Source: Bacteroidota bacterium
GTDB lineage: Bacteria; Bacteroidota; Ignavibacteria; Kryptoniales; JAKASW01
Assembly (NCBI GenBank): GCA_021789975.1
Contig: JAJYIT010000019.1
Span: forward strand, 1 to 64,000
DNA length: 64,000 nt
Direction: 5' to 3'
Below the pieces are notes generated by a model. It was not told the origin of the DNA. It was given only the letters and a program-made list of their open reading frames with translations, and did not search any database. Below, in pieces: positions 27,760-35,542 of the stretch. The position numbers and the translations under genes were made by a program. The stretch's first letter is position 1; every line of letters starts with the position of its first letter.

Positions 27760-28839
27760 CTACCTCAATTTTGATTTTGCCGTCACGAGCCCGTCGGAAT
27801 TCCTCAAGGCGCCACAGCTTTCTCTCACAATAAGCGTGGGAGAAAATGTTGTGTGAAGTATTTCCAAATCCGGATTCGACATCCTCGCCACCATGCGGTC
27901 CACGGCAAGTATTCCCATCTGGTACATCGGTTGTCGCATAGTAGTGAGTTTTAGATGACGGGCCAGCTCTATATCGTCAAAGCCCACTATAGAAATATCG
28001 TCCGGTACTCTCATTTCATTTTCTGACAACGCCGCAATTGCTCCCATTGCCTGAATGTCTGATGAGACGAAGAACGCCTTAGGCATCTCGGGACCCATCT
28101 TGATGAAGTCCGACATAGCTTCGTAGCCGGCTTCACGGTTAAACCCATCTTGCTTCATGGTACACCCCGTCTTCACGAGATCTTCGGAAAAAGAGATGCC
28201 GTGGATCTCAAGCGCATGTTTGTACCCCTGCAGTCGCTCGATCGCCGGGGCGCTAACGAGCTGTGCATTGACCATCCCGACCGGACGGCGACCCAGCTCT
28301 ATAAGATGAGTCGTCGCTGCATATGCACCGTCCACGTTTGCCACTGAGATGGAATCGAAGTGTGGCGATACCGTGTCGACAAGGACTACTGGCACATTTG
28401 TTTCCTGAAGGCGCACGATGACTTTCTCAGGAATCTTCATTGAGAAGAGAAGTATCCCGTCCACCCTCCCTCTCTGAAGAGCCCGAGAGACGTAACCTTC
28501 TACTTGATCAATATTGTTGACCCCGTACAGCACAAGGTCGTATCCAAGTTGGCTTATTCTGTCCTGTACGCCCTGGAGAATTTCAATGAAGAAGTAGTTG
28601 GTGAAAAAGGGGATGATTGCGGAAAGTGTTTCGGACTGTCGTTTGGCAAGGCGCTGGGCGTAGGTGTGAGGCTGGTAGTTGAGACGCTCCGCAACGTCTT
28701 TCACCCGTTTGCGGGTTTCAGGCGCAACACTCGGATGATTATTTAGAACCCTCGAAACGGTACCGACACCGACGTTTGCCTCTTTGGCGACGTCGTAGAT
28801 GGTAAGTTTGTGCGTCGCGATCTCCTTCTTTGGAAGCAC
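27760..28839 (-). CDS. LacI-family regulator of the alpha-glucan block
   Basis: A 359-residue repressor-type protein. The helix-turn-helix is at residues 12-35 (LTIYDVAKEANVGVGTVSRVLNNH), the hinge helix follows around 58-70, and a periplasmic-binding-protein-like sensor domain fills the rest (ends with IVGFDDIELARHLKLTTMRQP and LIVRESCG). The first codon is GTG at 28837-28839. It is the first gene of a 12-gene co-directional run of alpha-glucan genes, and its stop is 4 bases before the TonB receptor. Two TGGAAG-N2-CTTCCA palindromes, one over the start codon and one 58 bases upstream, are probable autoregulatory operators. Maltooligosaccharide is the natural guess for the inducer, without direct evidence. 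Confidence 0.9.
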   Translation of the reverse strand: MLPKKEIATHKLTIYDVAKEANVGVGTVSRVLNNHPSVAPETRKRVKDVAERLNYQPHTYAQRLAKRQSETLSAIIPFFTNYFFIEILQGVQDRISQLGYDLVLYGVNNIDQVEGYVSRALQRGRVDGILLFSMKIPEKVIVRLQETNVPVVLVDTVSPHFDSISVANVDGAYAATTHLIELGRRPVGMVNAQLVSAPAIERLQGYKHALEIHGISFSEDLVKTGCTMKQDGFNREAGYEAMSDFIKMGPEMPKAFFVSSDIQAMGAIAALSENEMRVPDDISIVGFDDIELARHLKLTTMRQPMYQMGILAVDRMVARMSNPDLEILHTTFSPTLIVRESCGALRNSDGLVTAKSKLR

Positions 28840-28844
28840 TTCCA
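28831..28844. promoter_or_regulatory. Probable LacI-type operator over the regulator start codon
   Basis: TGGAAGCACTTCCA has perfect 6-base arms around a 2-base centre and covers the GTG start codon of the regulator. The same arms recur in the palindrome at 28887-28904. Binding here could block both transcription and translation initiation. Confidence 0.5.
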
Positions 28845-28886
28845 GGCTAAATCGTAAAGAACCGTCTTGTGCGCTACTATCTCAGC

Positions 28887-28904
28887 CTTGGAAGTACTTC
28901 CAAG
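28887..28904. promoter_or_regulatory. Perfect 18-base palindrome, probable operator
   Basis: CTTGGAAGTACTTCCAAG is a perfect palindrome about 50 bases before the regulator start. It shares the TGGAAG-N2-CTTCCA core with the site at 28831-28844; the centres are 58 bases apart, close to five and a half helical turns. A weaker relative (TTGGAAGCTGTCCCAAG) lies near 29011. Confidence 0.65.
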
Positions 28905-29389
28905 AAGATGCACAAAATATTGATTTATGTCAAGTCCAAAGTATATTACTACCCATCGGTGTGGAACCGGTTTCCCGAAGCGTGGATATTCCTTACCATC
29001 GAAACCAAATTTGGAAGCTGTCCCAAGACATTTTAGTCTTAACGCTATATGCTGAAACCTGTTCTCTCAGGCTGCAGGTTTGCTCACTCTCTCCGGGAAC
29101 CAAAAGATGTCGCGGCTTGTGCCGGTACGACCTGGAGACCCGGCCGAAAACTGAAACCGCCAAGACTCCGCCTGCCGGCAAGCAGGCGCGAAAGCACGCA
29201 AGGGAAATCACCGTTGAAAACAAAGGAGATTACCCTCATTTTCCCAATGATTCTTAGTGTATCACGGCGTCCATTGCGGTTATCTCGTGCGGGTTTTCGG
29301 CTAAGCTTCTAGTCTATAGGTCCCGGTGTCAAACCGATTAGTACCAGGTAAGTGCCATGACCTGTCGTCGAACTCGGATTTCTACCCGT
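28905..29389. other. Gene-free stretch between the two main sugar blocks
   Basis: About 485 bases separate the putative LacI operator from the end of the (alpha/alpha)6 protein gene. The promoter of the alpha-glucan block should lie in its left part. The right part holds a dispersed-repeat-like segment. No open frame looks coding. I see no clear terminator for the gene ending at 29390. Confidence 0.6.
29150..29215. repeat. Second copy of a dispersed G+C-rich repeat (tentative)
   Basis: The stretch with CCGCCAAGACTCCG, then CCTGCCGGCAAGCAGG and GCGAAAGCACGCAAGG resembles the segment at 535-645 and lies in otherwise A+T-richer intergenic DNA. I cannot set its ends. Confidence 0.3.
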
Positions 29390-30637
29390 CTAGCGGAATT
29401 TGTAATTGTAGTAATCTATAAGGAATCTTAGAGCAAACGTGGTCCCAAGATCCCTCTGCGTTATCCAAAGTTGCGCGTCTTTGTTCCGCAAGTTGAGATC
29501 GATTACCCCGCCCCTGAGATTCCTGTCAGGATGATCGTATGCAAAGTGGTTCTTCGCGATCCAATGATAGGACTTCTCTATACTCTTTTTGAACTCGTCG
29601 CCGGCCCCGTAGCCGACCATTCTGATCCATAGAATACCGGCAAATGCAACGGCCGAACCCGCGACTGAGCCCTTCTCAAATTTACCATCCAAATAATTCT
29701 TGTAATAGATCGTACCATCTTTTTGCTGTGCCTTCTGATAAGTAAACAGAGTCTTCTCAGCGGCATCAAGGTACGCTCGGTCATGCGTCAGATCGTAGCC
29801 ATTCAAGAGCGACTCGGCATACCATAGATTAAACCTCGGATGGTATGAGCTGTCCGCTGCTTTGTTCGGGGAGAACTGCATCCACAAACCCTGGGGCCCT
29901 TGCTTGTCGACCAGACTGTTGCAGATCTCGATGAATACCTTCTTGTATTTCTCATCATGGGTATATTTGTACATATCCAGGAAAAGAGAGCCTTCGCTGT
30001 TCGGGCGCGCGACGTCATTCAATGTTTGGTTCTTTTTCCCGGGCCAGAACGGGCTTTCTTTCTTCATAACCTCGCCGGTTCTTACATCTATTGCATCATA
30101 GAACATTCCCTCTTTCGGCAGGTACATATTCCGCAACAGCCATTCCCCCGCTTCAGTCGGGATCTCCGCACATTTCTCTTCGTGAGTCACATCGTATAAT
30201 CGGAACAGACCCGGCGTCCCGTCGGAGACAGTGGAAAAGACGATGTAATCTCCGACATAATCTCCGTGAACTGCCATGACCAAACCATCCAGCTTTGGAT
30301 TGCCGGTAATCTTCAAGCTGCACCACCAGTTCCCCGCCTTTTGCGCGTAAGCAAGATATTTCTTCTCTCCGGAAAGCTCATAAACCTTAACAAGCGCATT
30401 TATAACTTGTCCCGTATGCCAGGCCGGCTCATACGGGAACCACTTCCCAAGCGTGATATTGTAATCGCATCTCGACTCCCCGTTCTTGTCGAGCAAGGTG
30501 GTACAGGAGTAATCTGCCAATTTTCTGATTTGCGCCAGCACCTGCTCCTTCAGACTGCCGGTATTCTGAGCAAAGCATGTTTTTGCCAGCAGTATTGCCA
30601 GAACTGCCAGCCGTGAAGCCGCGATTTTACTTCTCAT
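29390..30637 (-). CDS. Exported (alpha/alpha)6-barrel protein, probable glycan-active enzyme
   Basis: From the ATG at 30637 the protein has 415 residues. That start has GGAGG eight bases upstream and a signal peptide (MRSKIAASRLAVLAILLAKTCFAQ). The rest is a series of paired helices with the usual aromatic-rich motifs of six-hairpin glycosidases and lyases: WHTGQVINALVKVYELSGEKKY, LNGYDLTHDRAYLDAAEKTL, and Gly-rich turns. I cannot assign a CAZy family with certainty; a GH154-like or other uronic-acid-active enzyme is possible given the beta-glucuronidase and GH28 genes upstream. It starts 32 bases after the symporter stop and is the last gene of the uronate-like block. No catalytic residue can be named. 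Confidence 0.65.
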   Translation of the reverse strand: MRSKIAASRLAVLAILLAKTCFAQNTGSLKEQVLAQIRKLADYSCTTLLDKNGESRCDYNITLGKWFPYEPAWHTGQVINALVKVYELSGEKKYLAYAQKAGNWWCSLKITGNPKLDGLVMAVHGDYVGDYIVFSTVSDGTPGLFRLYDVTHEEKCAEIPTEAGEWLLRNMYLPKEGMFYDAIDVRTGEVMKKESPFWPGKKNQTLNDVARPNSEGSLFLDMYKYTHDEKYKKVFIEICNSLVDKQGPQGLWMQFSPNKAADSSYHPRFNLWYAESLLNGYDLTHDRAYLDAAEKTLFTYQKAQQKDGTIYYKNYLDGKFEKGSVAGSAVAFAGILWIRMVGYGAGDEFKKSIEKSYHWIAKNHFAYDHPDRNLRGGVIDLNLRNKDAQLWITQRDLGTTFALRFLIDYYNYKFR

Positions 30638-30669
30638 GAAATGATCCTCCATCAAGTGAAGACAATAAA

Positions 30670-32370
30670 TCAGCCGATCGCCGCAGTGATCAACCCTAAG
30701 GCAAATATTCCCAGCACGAACAGAAGTGCCAGACCAAAGCCTTCGATATCAACCCTATATCGTCTGAATGAAAACTTCCGACGCAGCGACAAGAGATCCA
30801 CCAGAAGGAGGCTGTGTCCACGCGTCTCCAATGGGAGGTTATTGATCTCAGCTTCCGGTTTTGAGTCTCCTTCAAGCTTTATGTCGACTCCCATTTCTTT
30901 CAACCTGAACTCCTCGCCAACCGGCGTGTGGAGAAGCGCATACACCGCGTCCAACTTCTCCTCCGGCTCACCCTTCGTTACGAGGCTAACTATTATCAAC
31001 GCTAGGAATCCTGCCGGAAGGAAAGCAGCAATCTGGTACGGTACACTCAATCCAAGCCCGAAGGGAAGGTACGGCCCGGCCAGTAGGTTAACCAGAAACG
31101 CAACGGCGACACTTGCCCAGACACCGTACCGGTTTGCCTTCCTCCACATGATCCCCATGTAGAAGGAAATGCCGAAGTAGGAAGTCAGAAACATCTGCAG
31201 GATGAGACCCTTCACAATGCTCGGGATTGTCAGGGCAACCACAACTCCGCCCGCCATGATTAATACGGAAGTCAGTCTGGCTACTCTAAGTTCACCCTTG
31301 TTATGGAGGTCGGCCTTCATATACTTCCTGAAGAGGTTGCGAGTAAGAAGTGCCGACCCGGAGACCATATAATTGTGGCATACGGGCAGTACTGCCGCCA
31401 CCATTGCCGCCACCATCAACCCGATCAGTCCTACAGGCAAAAGGTTTTTGACAGCGAGGCCGAAAGCAAACTCCCTGTTGGCCTGTGTCAGTCCCGGAAA
31501 CAATGCTGCCGCAAAGACCCCGACAAATGCCCAGCCGAGAGTTGCAATCCTCTTCGTAAAAGTGCCGTAAGTCCACCCCATCCTGCAGCTCTTTTCAGTC
31601 TTTCCCGAACCTGCAACCGCCATATGATGAGGCTGCGTCACGATGCCGACTAATCCATTTATCACGAACATTATTATGAAGAAGAGCGTTACCTCGTGAG
31701 GCGCGACAAAGCTAAACATGGATCCAGGAAGGCTGGCCTTGATAGCTGCCAGACCTCCTCCACGAGCCAGCGCAAATGGTATCAAAAGAAATGAGAGAAG
31801 AAGAATGAAGGCTCCCTGCAGAACGTTCAGCGACAATGCGGATGCCAGTCCTCCGAGAACACTGTACGCCAGGAAAAAGATGACGATGAAAATGATGACG
31901 ACTTCGACGGAAATTTTGCCGCCGGTAATTGCGCTTATTGCGAGACCGGTCCCTTTCAAAATGAGGCCGAGGTCCATGGCAAGATATATCATGGCCATCA
32001 CAACGTATGCAACTGAAAGCTTCGACCCGAACCTTTCATCATAGTAATCGGCAGTCGTAACGTACCTCATTCTCCTGTAGACCGGGGTAAGAAGCCAGAA
32101 AAAGGGAGTGACAAAGAGATACACCCACTGATACCAGATGCCTGCGAGGCCTATCTTATACGCCGCACCGGCTACCGCGATAGCCTGGTCGGTGTGAGTT
32201 CCTGCGCCAAGTGCGTTGGCAACCATCATTATCTTGTTACCTTTGCGCCCGGCCATGAAATAATCTCCGGTAGATTTGACCTTTCTCTTCGCACGCCAGC
32301 CGAGAGCAGTTATCACCAGGACATATGCTGCAAAAACTCCCCAGTCGAGCGGCGCGAGCCCTAGTAGCAA
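30670..32370 (-). CDS. Sodium/solute symporter (SSS/SLC5 family)
   Basis: A 566-residue inner-membrane transporter with about 13-14 hydrophobic helices. The N-terminus APLDWGVFAAYVLVITALGW and the FMAGRKGN motif after helix 1 (DYFMAGRKGNK) are typical of the sodium/solute symporter family, whose members carry sugars, uronates or amino acids. The start is TTG at 32370 with GAGGGA six bases upstream. It lies 43 bases after the beta-glucuronidase gene and 32 bases before the (alpha/alpha)6 protein gene, so uptake of glucuronides or uronic-acid oligosaccharides is the likely job. The C-terminal 100 residues are cytoplasmic and charged, with one last membrane helix. Substrate is inferred from neighbours only. 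Confidence 0.85.
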   Translation of the reverse strand: MLLGLAPLDWGVFAAYVLVITALGWRAKRKVKSTGDYFMAGRKGNKIMMVANALGAGTHTDQAIAVAGAAYKIGLAGIWYQWVYLFVTPFFWLLTPVYRRMRYVTTADYYDERFGSKLSVAYVVMAMIYLAMDLGLILKGTGLAISAITGGKISVEVVIIFIVIFFLAYSVLGGLASALSLNVLQGAFILLLSFLLIPFALARGGGLAAIKASLPGSMFSFVAPHEVTLFFIIMFVINGLVGIVTQPHHMAVAGSGKTEKSCRMGWTYGTFTKRIATLGWAFVGVFAAALFPGLTQANREFAFGLAVKNLLPVGLIGLMVAAMVAAVLPVCHNYMVSGSALLTRNLFRKYMKADLHNKGELRVARLTSVLIMAGGVVVALTIPSIVKGLILQMFLTSYFGISFYMGIMWRKANRYGVWASVAVAFLVNLLAGPYLPFGLGLSVPYQIAAFLPAGFLALIIVSLVTKGEPEEKLDAVYALLHTPVGEEFRLKEMGVDIKLEGDSKPEAEINNLPLETRGHSLLLVDLLSLRRKFSFRRYRVDIEGFGLALLFVLGIFALGLITAAIG

Positions 32371-32413
32371 TTCTTATCCCTCTGTGGAAATCTGATATTA
32401 ATTCTCGACGTGT

Positions 32414-34201
32414 TCAGCTAAATCTTCTTTTGTCTGCCCACAATTCTTTCAGCTTGAATGCCGACAGTTTCGGTTCCCTGCTTCTGGTGAAAACACCTTT
32501 CAAATTCAACACGACTCTCCTGAAATGTTGCGGTGTTCTGAAGTCTGCAAAGTTCCAGACCATCTCCCCCACGCTGTAAGGTTTGGATTCGATACATTGA
32601 ATGTACCCCTCGATGAGCCGCATCTGGTATTCCTCGGTGAACATTTGCAGAGAAGTCGAATGAACACCCGGAAGACTATCGGCACCAAATTCCGTCACAA
32701 GAACAGGTTTCCCATACCGCTTGTGCAGCTCTTCCATATCACGGGTTAGCTTTGCGATCGCAAGATTAAGATTGCCCGGGTATTCGTACCAGCCATAATA
32801 CCTGTTTATGGAAAGAATATCGGAGAATTGGAATACCGGATCATCCAATCCGGCCCGCGTGCAGTTAGGAACTGTGACAGGACGGGATTTGTCGAGGGAC
32901 TTTGTAAACTCGAATATTTCTTTCCAATAATCCTTCCCGCTCCCGTCGTAGTAGCCTTGGTCGCCGACGATGTTCGGTTCATTGCCGAGTGACCAAATGA
33001 TTACACTCGGATGATTCCGATCGCGTTCCACCATGCTTTGAATAAACCGCTTGTGATTATCAAGAGCTTTGGAACTCACATAGCGCAAATCGAGGCTGAC
33101 CGCCGGCGCTTCGGAGATAACGAGAATTCCTTTCTTGTCTGCGTACGATAGTATCTCTTCCGCATAAGGGTAGTGAGATGTCCTGAACGAGTTGGAATTG
33201 GTCCACTTCATCAACTCAAAATCTTTGACAGTCAGTGGGAGAAAGAGTCCGCGACCTATCACCGAGAAATCCTCGTGCTTGCCGTACCCCCTTAGAAATA
33301 TTTTCTTTCCATTGAGCAAAAGGCTGTCACCTTCGATCTTGACCTCCCGAACTCCAATTTCCAGAGAATGCTCATCCTTGAATTCCGTCCCGCTTTTCAG
33401 ATTGGCTACCAAAGTGTAAAGATAAGGATCATCCTGGGACCAGAATCGACAATCATTAACGATCAACTCACGCCGAAGACCTGAGTCACCGGGATCTGAC
33501 TCGGCCACCACATTACCTTCTTTATCGAGCAATCGGACCGAGAGCGAGCATAACTCATCCCCTCCAACTTCAGCGGTTACTCCGATCCCTCCGGTGGACG
33601 GGAGGGTTATTTTCATGTCGACACTCAGGTTCTTGATATATGTGCGCGGCGTGGTGTAAGCCATGACCGGCCGATGTATTCCGCCGAAAGGACAGAAGTC
33701 AAACCTGGCCGGAGGATTTGTCTCTTCTCTTATCCTGTTGTCGTTGGTATAGTCTTCCGATTTGATCCCCTGCGGAAGGGAGTCATCATTGAGTTCATTG
33801 CTCACTGCGACTACGATCAGATTTTCGCAACCAGTCTTTACGAAGTTAGTTATTTCGAAATCATACGGAAGAAATCCGAACTCACCTGTGCCGACGAAAG
33901 ATCCGTTCACCCACACTTTCGAGGAAAAATCTGCCGAACCGATCCGCAGCCATATTCGCTGGCCGGAGAAATGAGCCGGCAAGAACATTCGCCGGGAGTA
34001 CCAGGCTAATCCGATGTAGTGGAGGAGACCGATCTCTTCGAGCTGCTCATTCCAGCTTCCGGGCACTGCAATCTCAATATCACTATCGAAGTCAGTGAAC
34101 CACTTCAAACTTTCCCCGTGCTTCTCAGGGTCTACCCGGAACTTCCAGAGCGAGTTGATCTCCATCAAATCTCTGAACAGGTTTCTATTAGGAAATAACA
34201 C
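32414..34201 (-). CDS. uidA: Cytoplasmic GH2 beta-glucuronidase
   Basis: A 595-residue protein with clear similarity to E. coli GusA/UidA over its whole length. It has the sugar-binding domain (about 10-180), the Ig-like domain (about 185-285) and the GH2 barrel (about 290-595). Signatures include GYGKHEDF, NSFRTSHYPYAEE, the acid/base E408 in WSLGNEP, NRYYGWYEYPG, the nucleophile E504 in VTEFGAD, and VWNFADF. The N566-x-K568 pair in LNLKGVFTR, which in E. coli GusA contacts the glucuronate carboxylate, is kept. It has no signal peptide, so it should release glucuronic acid from imported beta-glucuronides in the cytoplasm. The start is a GTG, supported by alignment of the first 20 residues with GusA. 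It lies 39 bases after the regulator gene. Confidence 0.92.
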   Translation of the reverse strand: MLFPNRNLFRDLMEINSLWKFRVDPEKHGESLKWFTDFDSDIEIAVPGSWNEQLEEIGLLHYIGLAWYSRRMFLPAHFSGQRIWLRIGSADFSSKVWVNGSFVGTGEFGFLPYDFEITNFVKTGCENLIVVAVSNELNDDSLPQGIKSEDYTNDNRIREETNPPARFDFCPFGGIHRPVMAYTTPRTYIKNLSVDMKITLPSTGGIGVTAEVGGDELCSLSVRLLDKEGNVVAESDPGDSGLRRELIVNDCRFWSQDDPYLYTLVANLKSGTEFKDEHSLEIGVREVKIEGDSLLLNGKKIFLRGYGKHEDFSVIGRGLFLPLTVKDFELMKWTNSNSFRTSHYPYAEEILSYADKKGILVISEAPAVSLDLRYVSSKALDNHKRFIQSMVERDRNHPSVIIWSLGNEPNIVGDQGYYDGSGKDYWKEIFEFTKSLDKSRPVTVPNCTRAGLDDPVFQFSDILSINRYYGWYEYPGNLNLAIAKLTRDMEELHKRYGKPVLVTEFGADSLPGVHSTSLQMFTEEYQMRLIEGYIQCIESKPYSVGEMVWNFADFRTPQHFRRVVLNLKGVFTRSREPKLSAFKLKELWADKRRFS

Positions 34202-34240
34202 AAGCGCACCCTGCTGCAGATCTCATATCAAAATGTCTTG

Positions 34241-35407
34241 TCATACCACGACGCCTTCGCTGCTCACTGCTCCCGACATGGGAGCCCTCTTCGAAGCACC
34301 ACACGACTCTCTAATCGTGAGCGTCGGATTGAGAATCGTTCTATTTCCTACATCAGATACGTCAATTCTCTTTTGAATAATGTCGACAGCCATTCTCCCT
34401 ATCTTGTGAGCAGGCTGATGGACGGTTGTCAATGGAACATTCGCATAAGCGGACATGACTATATCATCGAAGCCAACAAGGCCCACATCATCAGGAATCG
34501 AGACTCCCTGCTCCATCAGCGACTTTTCGAGTCCAAGAGCAACGAGATCCGTGTAAACGAATAGTGCATCAGGCTTCTTCTCGATCGACTTCCAGGTCCT
34601 ACCGAACTCGTAGCCGAGTCTGAACCTGTCTGATACAGATGTGGGATGGTCCCTATCCAGATAGAAAATCAGTTTCGAGTCGTAAGGAATATCATACTCT
34701 GTCAGTGCCCGATAATAGCCGTTCTTTCTGATCTCGCTTAGGATGTTTCCTTTCTCGGCGTGCAGATAGCCAATTGACTTGTATCCCAGCTTTACGAGAT
34801 GCTGCGCCCCAAGATATCCCCCAAGCTCCTGGTTGCTGCCTACGTACCAGTAGTCAGGATCATGGATGTAGGAAACCATAATGTAAGGGAAGTTCTCTTC
34901 GTGAATTTTCTGAATATAGTCTGTAGCCTTGTATTCCAATGAGAGGGATGCGATAATCAGCCCGTCGACTCCAAGCCTCCTGAAATGATTTATCTGACTC
35001 TCTTCCTTTTCGATTCTGTCGGAAGAACTTGACAATAGAACATTATAACCAAGCTCATAGGCCCTCTCCTCGACCCCCTGGACCACCAGGGAGAAATAGG
35101 GGTGGTCAAGATTTTGCAGGACAAGTCCGATGGTCTTGTGCTTCGAAAGGTCGAGCTCCTCCCTCCCGGGCTCGGCAATGTAAATACCTTTTCCTGCGCG
35201 GGTAAAAACCATGCCCTGGATCATTAAATCGGAAATTGCCCTTCTTACGGTTATAACGCTGACGGAGTACTCTTTGCTCAAGTCGTTGTAAGAACCAAGC
35301 TGGTCACCGGGTTTGAGGTGACCGTCCTTTATTTTTCTTCTGATGTTTTTTTCAACCTGGAAGTAGAGGGGATCAGGATCGGTCAGCTTTATATGTTTTC
35401 TTATCAT
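34241..35407 (-). CDS. GntR-type regulator with LacI-type sensor domain
   Basis: A 388-residue transcription factor with the AraR-like architecture. A GntR winged helix occupies residues 1-75 (DPLYFQVEKNIRRKIKDGHLKPGDQL; SVSVITVRRAISDLMIQGMV), and a periplasmic-binding-protein-like sensor follows (TIGLVLQNLDHPYFSLVVQGVE; LVGFDDIVMSAYANVPLTTV). Such proteins usually repress sugar genes until their sugar binds. It sits between the GH28 gene and the beta-glucuronidase gene, all in one direction, so it probably controls the uronate-like block and senses a uronic-acid or related sugar. A candidate site is the GTATAC palindrome cluster at 46807-46824 before the first gene of the block. Confidence 0.88.
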   Translation of the reverse strand: MIRKHIKLTDPDPLYFQVEKNIRRKIKDGHLKPGDQLGSYNDLSKEYSVSVITVRRAISDLMIQGMVFTRAGKGIYIAEPGREELDLSKHKTIGLVLQNLDHPYFSLVVQGVEERAYELGYNVLLSSSSDRIEKEESQINHFRRLGVDGLIIASLSLEYKATDYIQKIHEENFPYIMVSYIHDPDYWYVGSNQELGGYLGAQHLVKLGYKSIGYLHAEKGNILSEIRKNGYYRALTEYDIPYDSKLIFYLDRDHPTSVSDRFRLGYEFGRTWKSIEKKPDALFVYTDLVALGLEKSLMEQGVSIPDDVGLVGFDDIVMSAYANVPLTTVHQPAHKIGRMAVDIIQKRIDVSDVGNRTILNPTLTIRESCGASKRAPMSGAVSSEGVVV

Positions 35408-35542
35408 AGTTTTACTCTCATAATATGGTTCAAAACACCTATCGAAAACGGGGATCTATCACTCAGATCGACGGACAGATCCTCTGCTTTTAGGTTGCAC
35501 ATGATTCAACCTTGAGAAATCGGAAAATCATGGCCAGTGCGT

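Noticed and set aside
28799-29257. Plus-strand open frame of 152 codons running from the regulator gene into the intergenic region
   Set aside because: It overlaps the LacI gene, the operators and a repeat-like segment, and its composition is Arg/Ser-rich without motifs.
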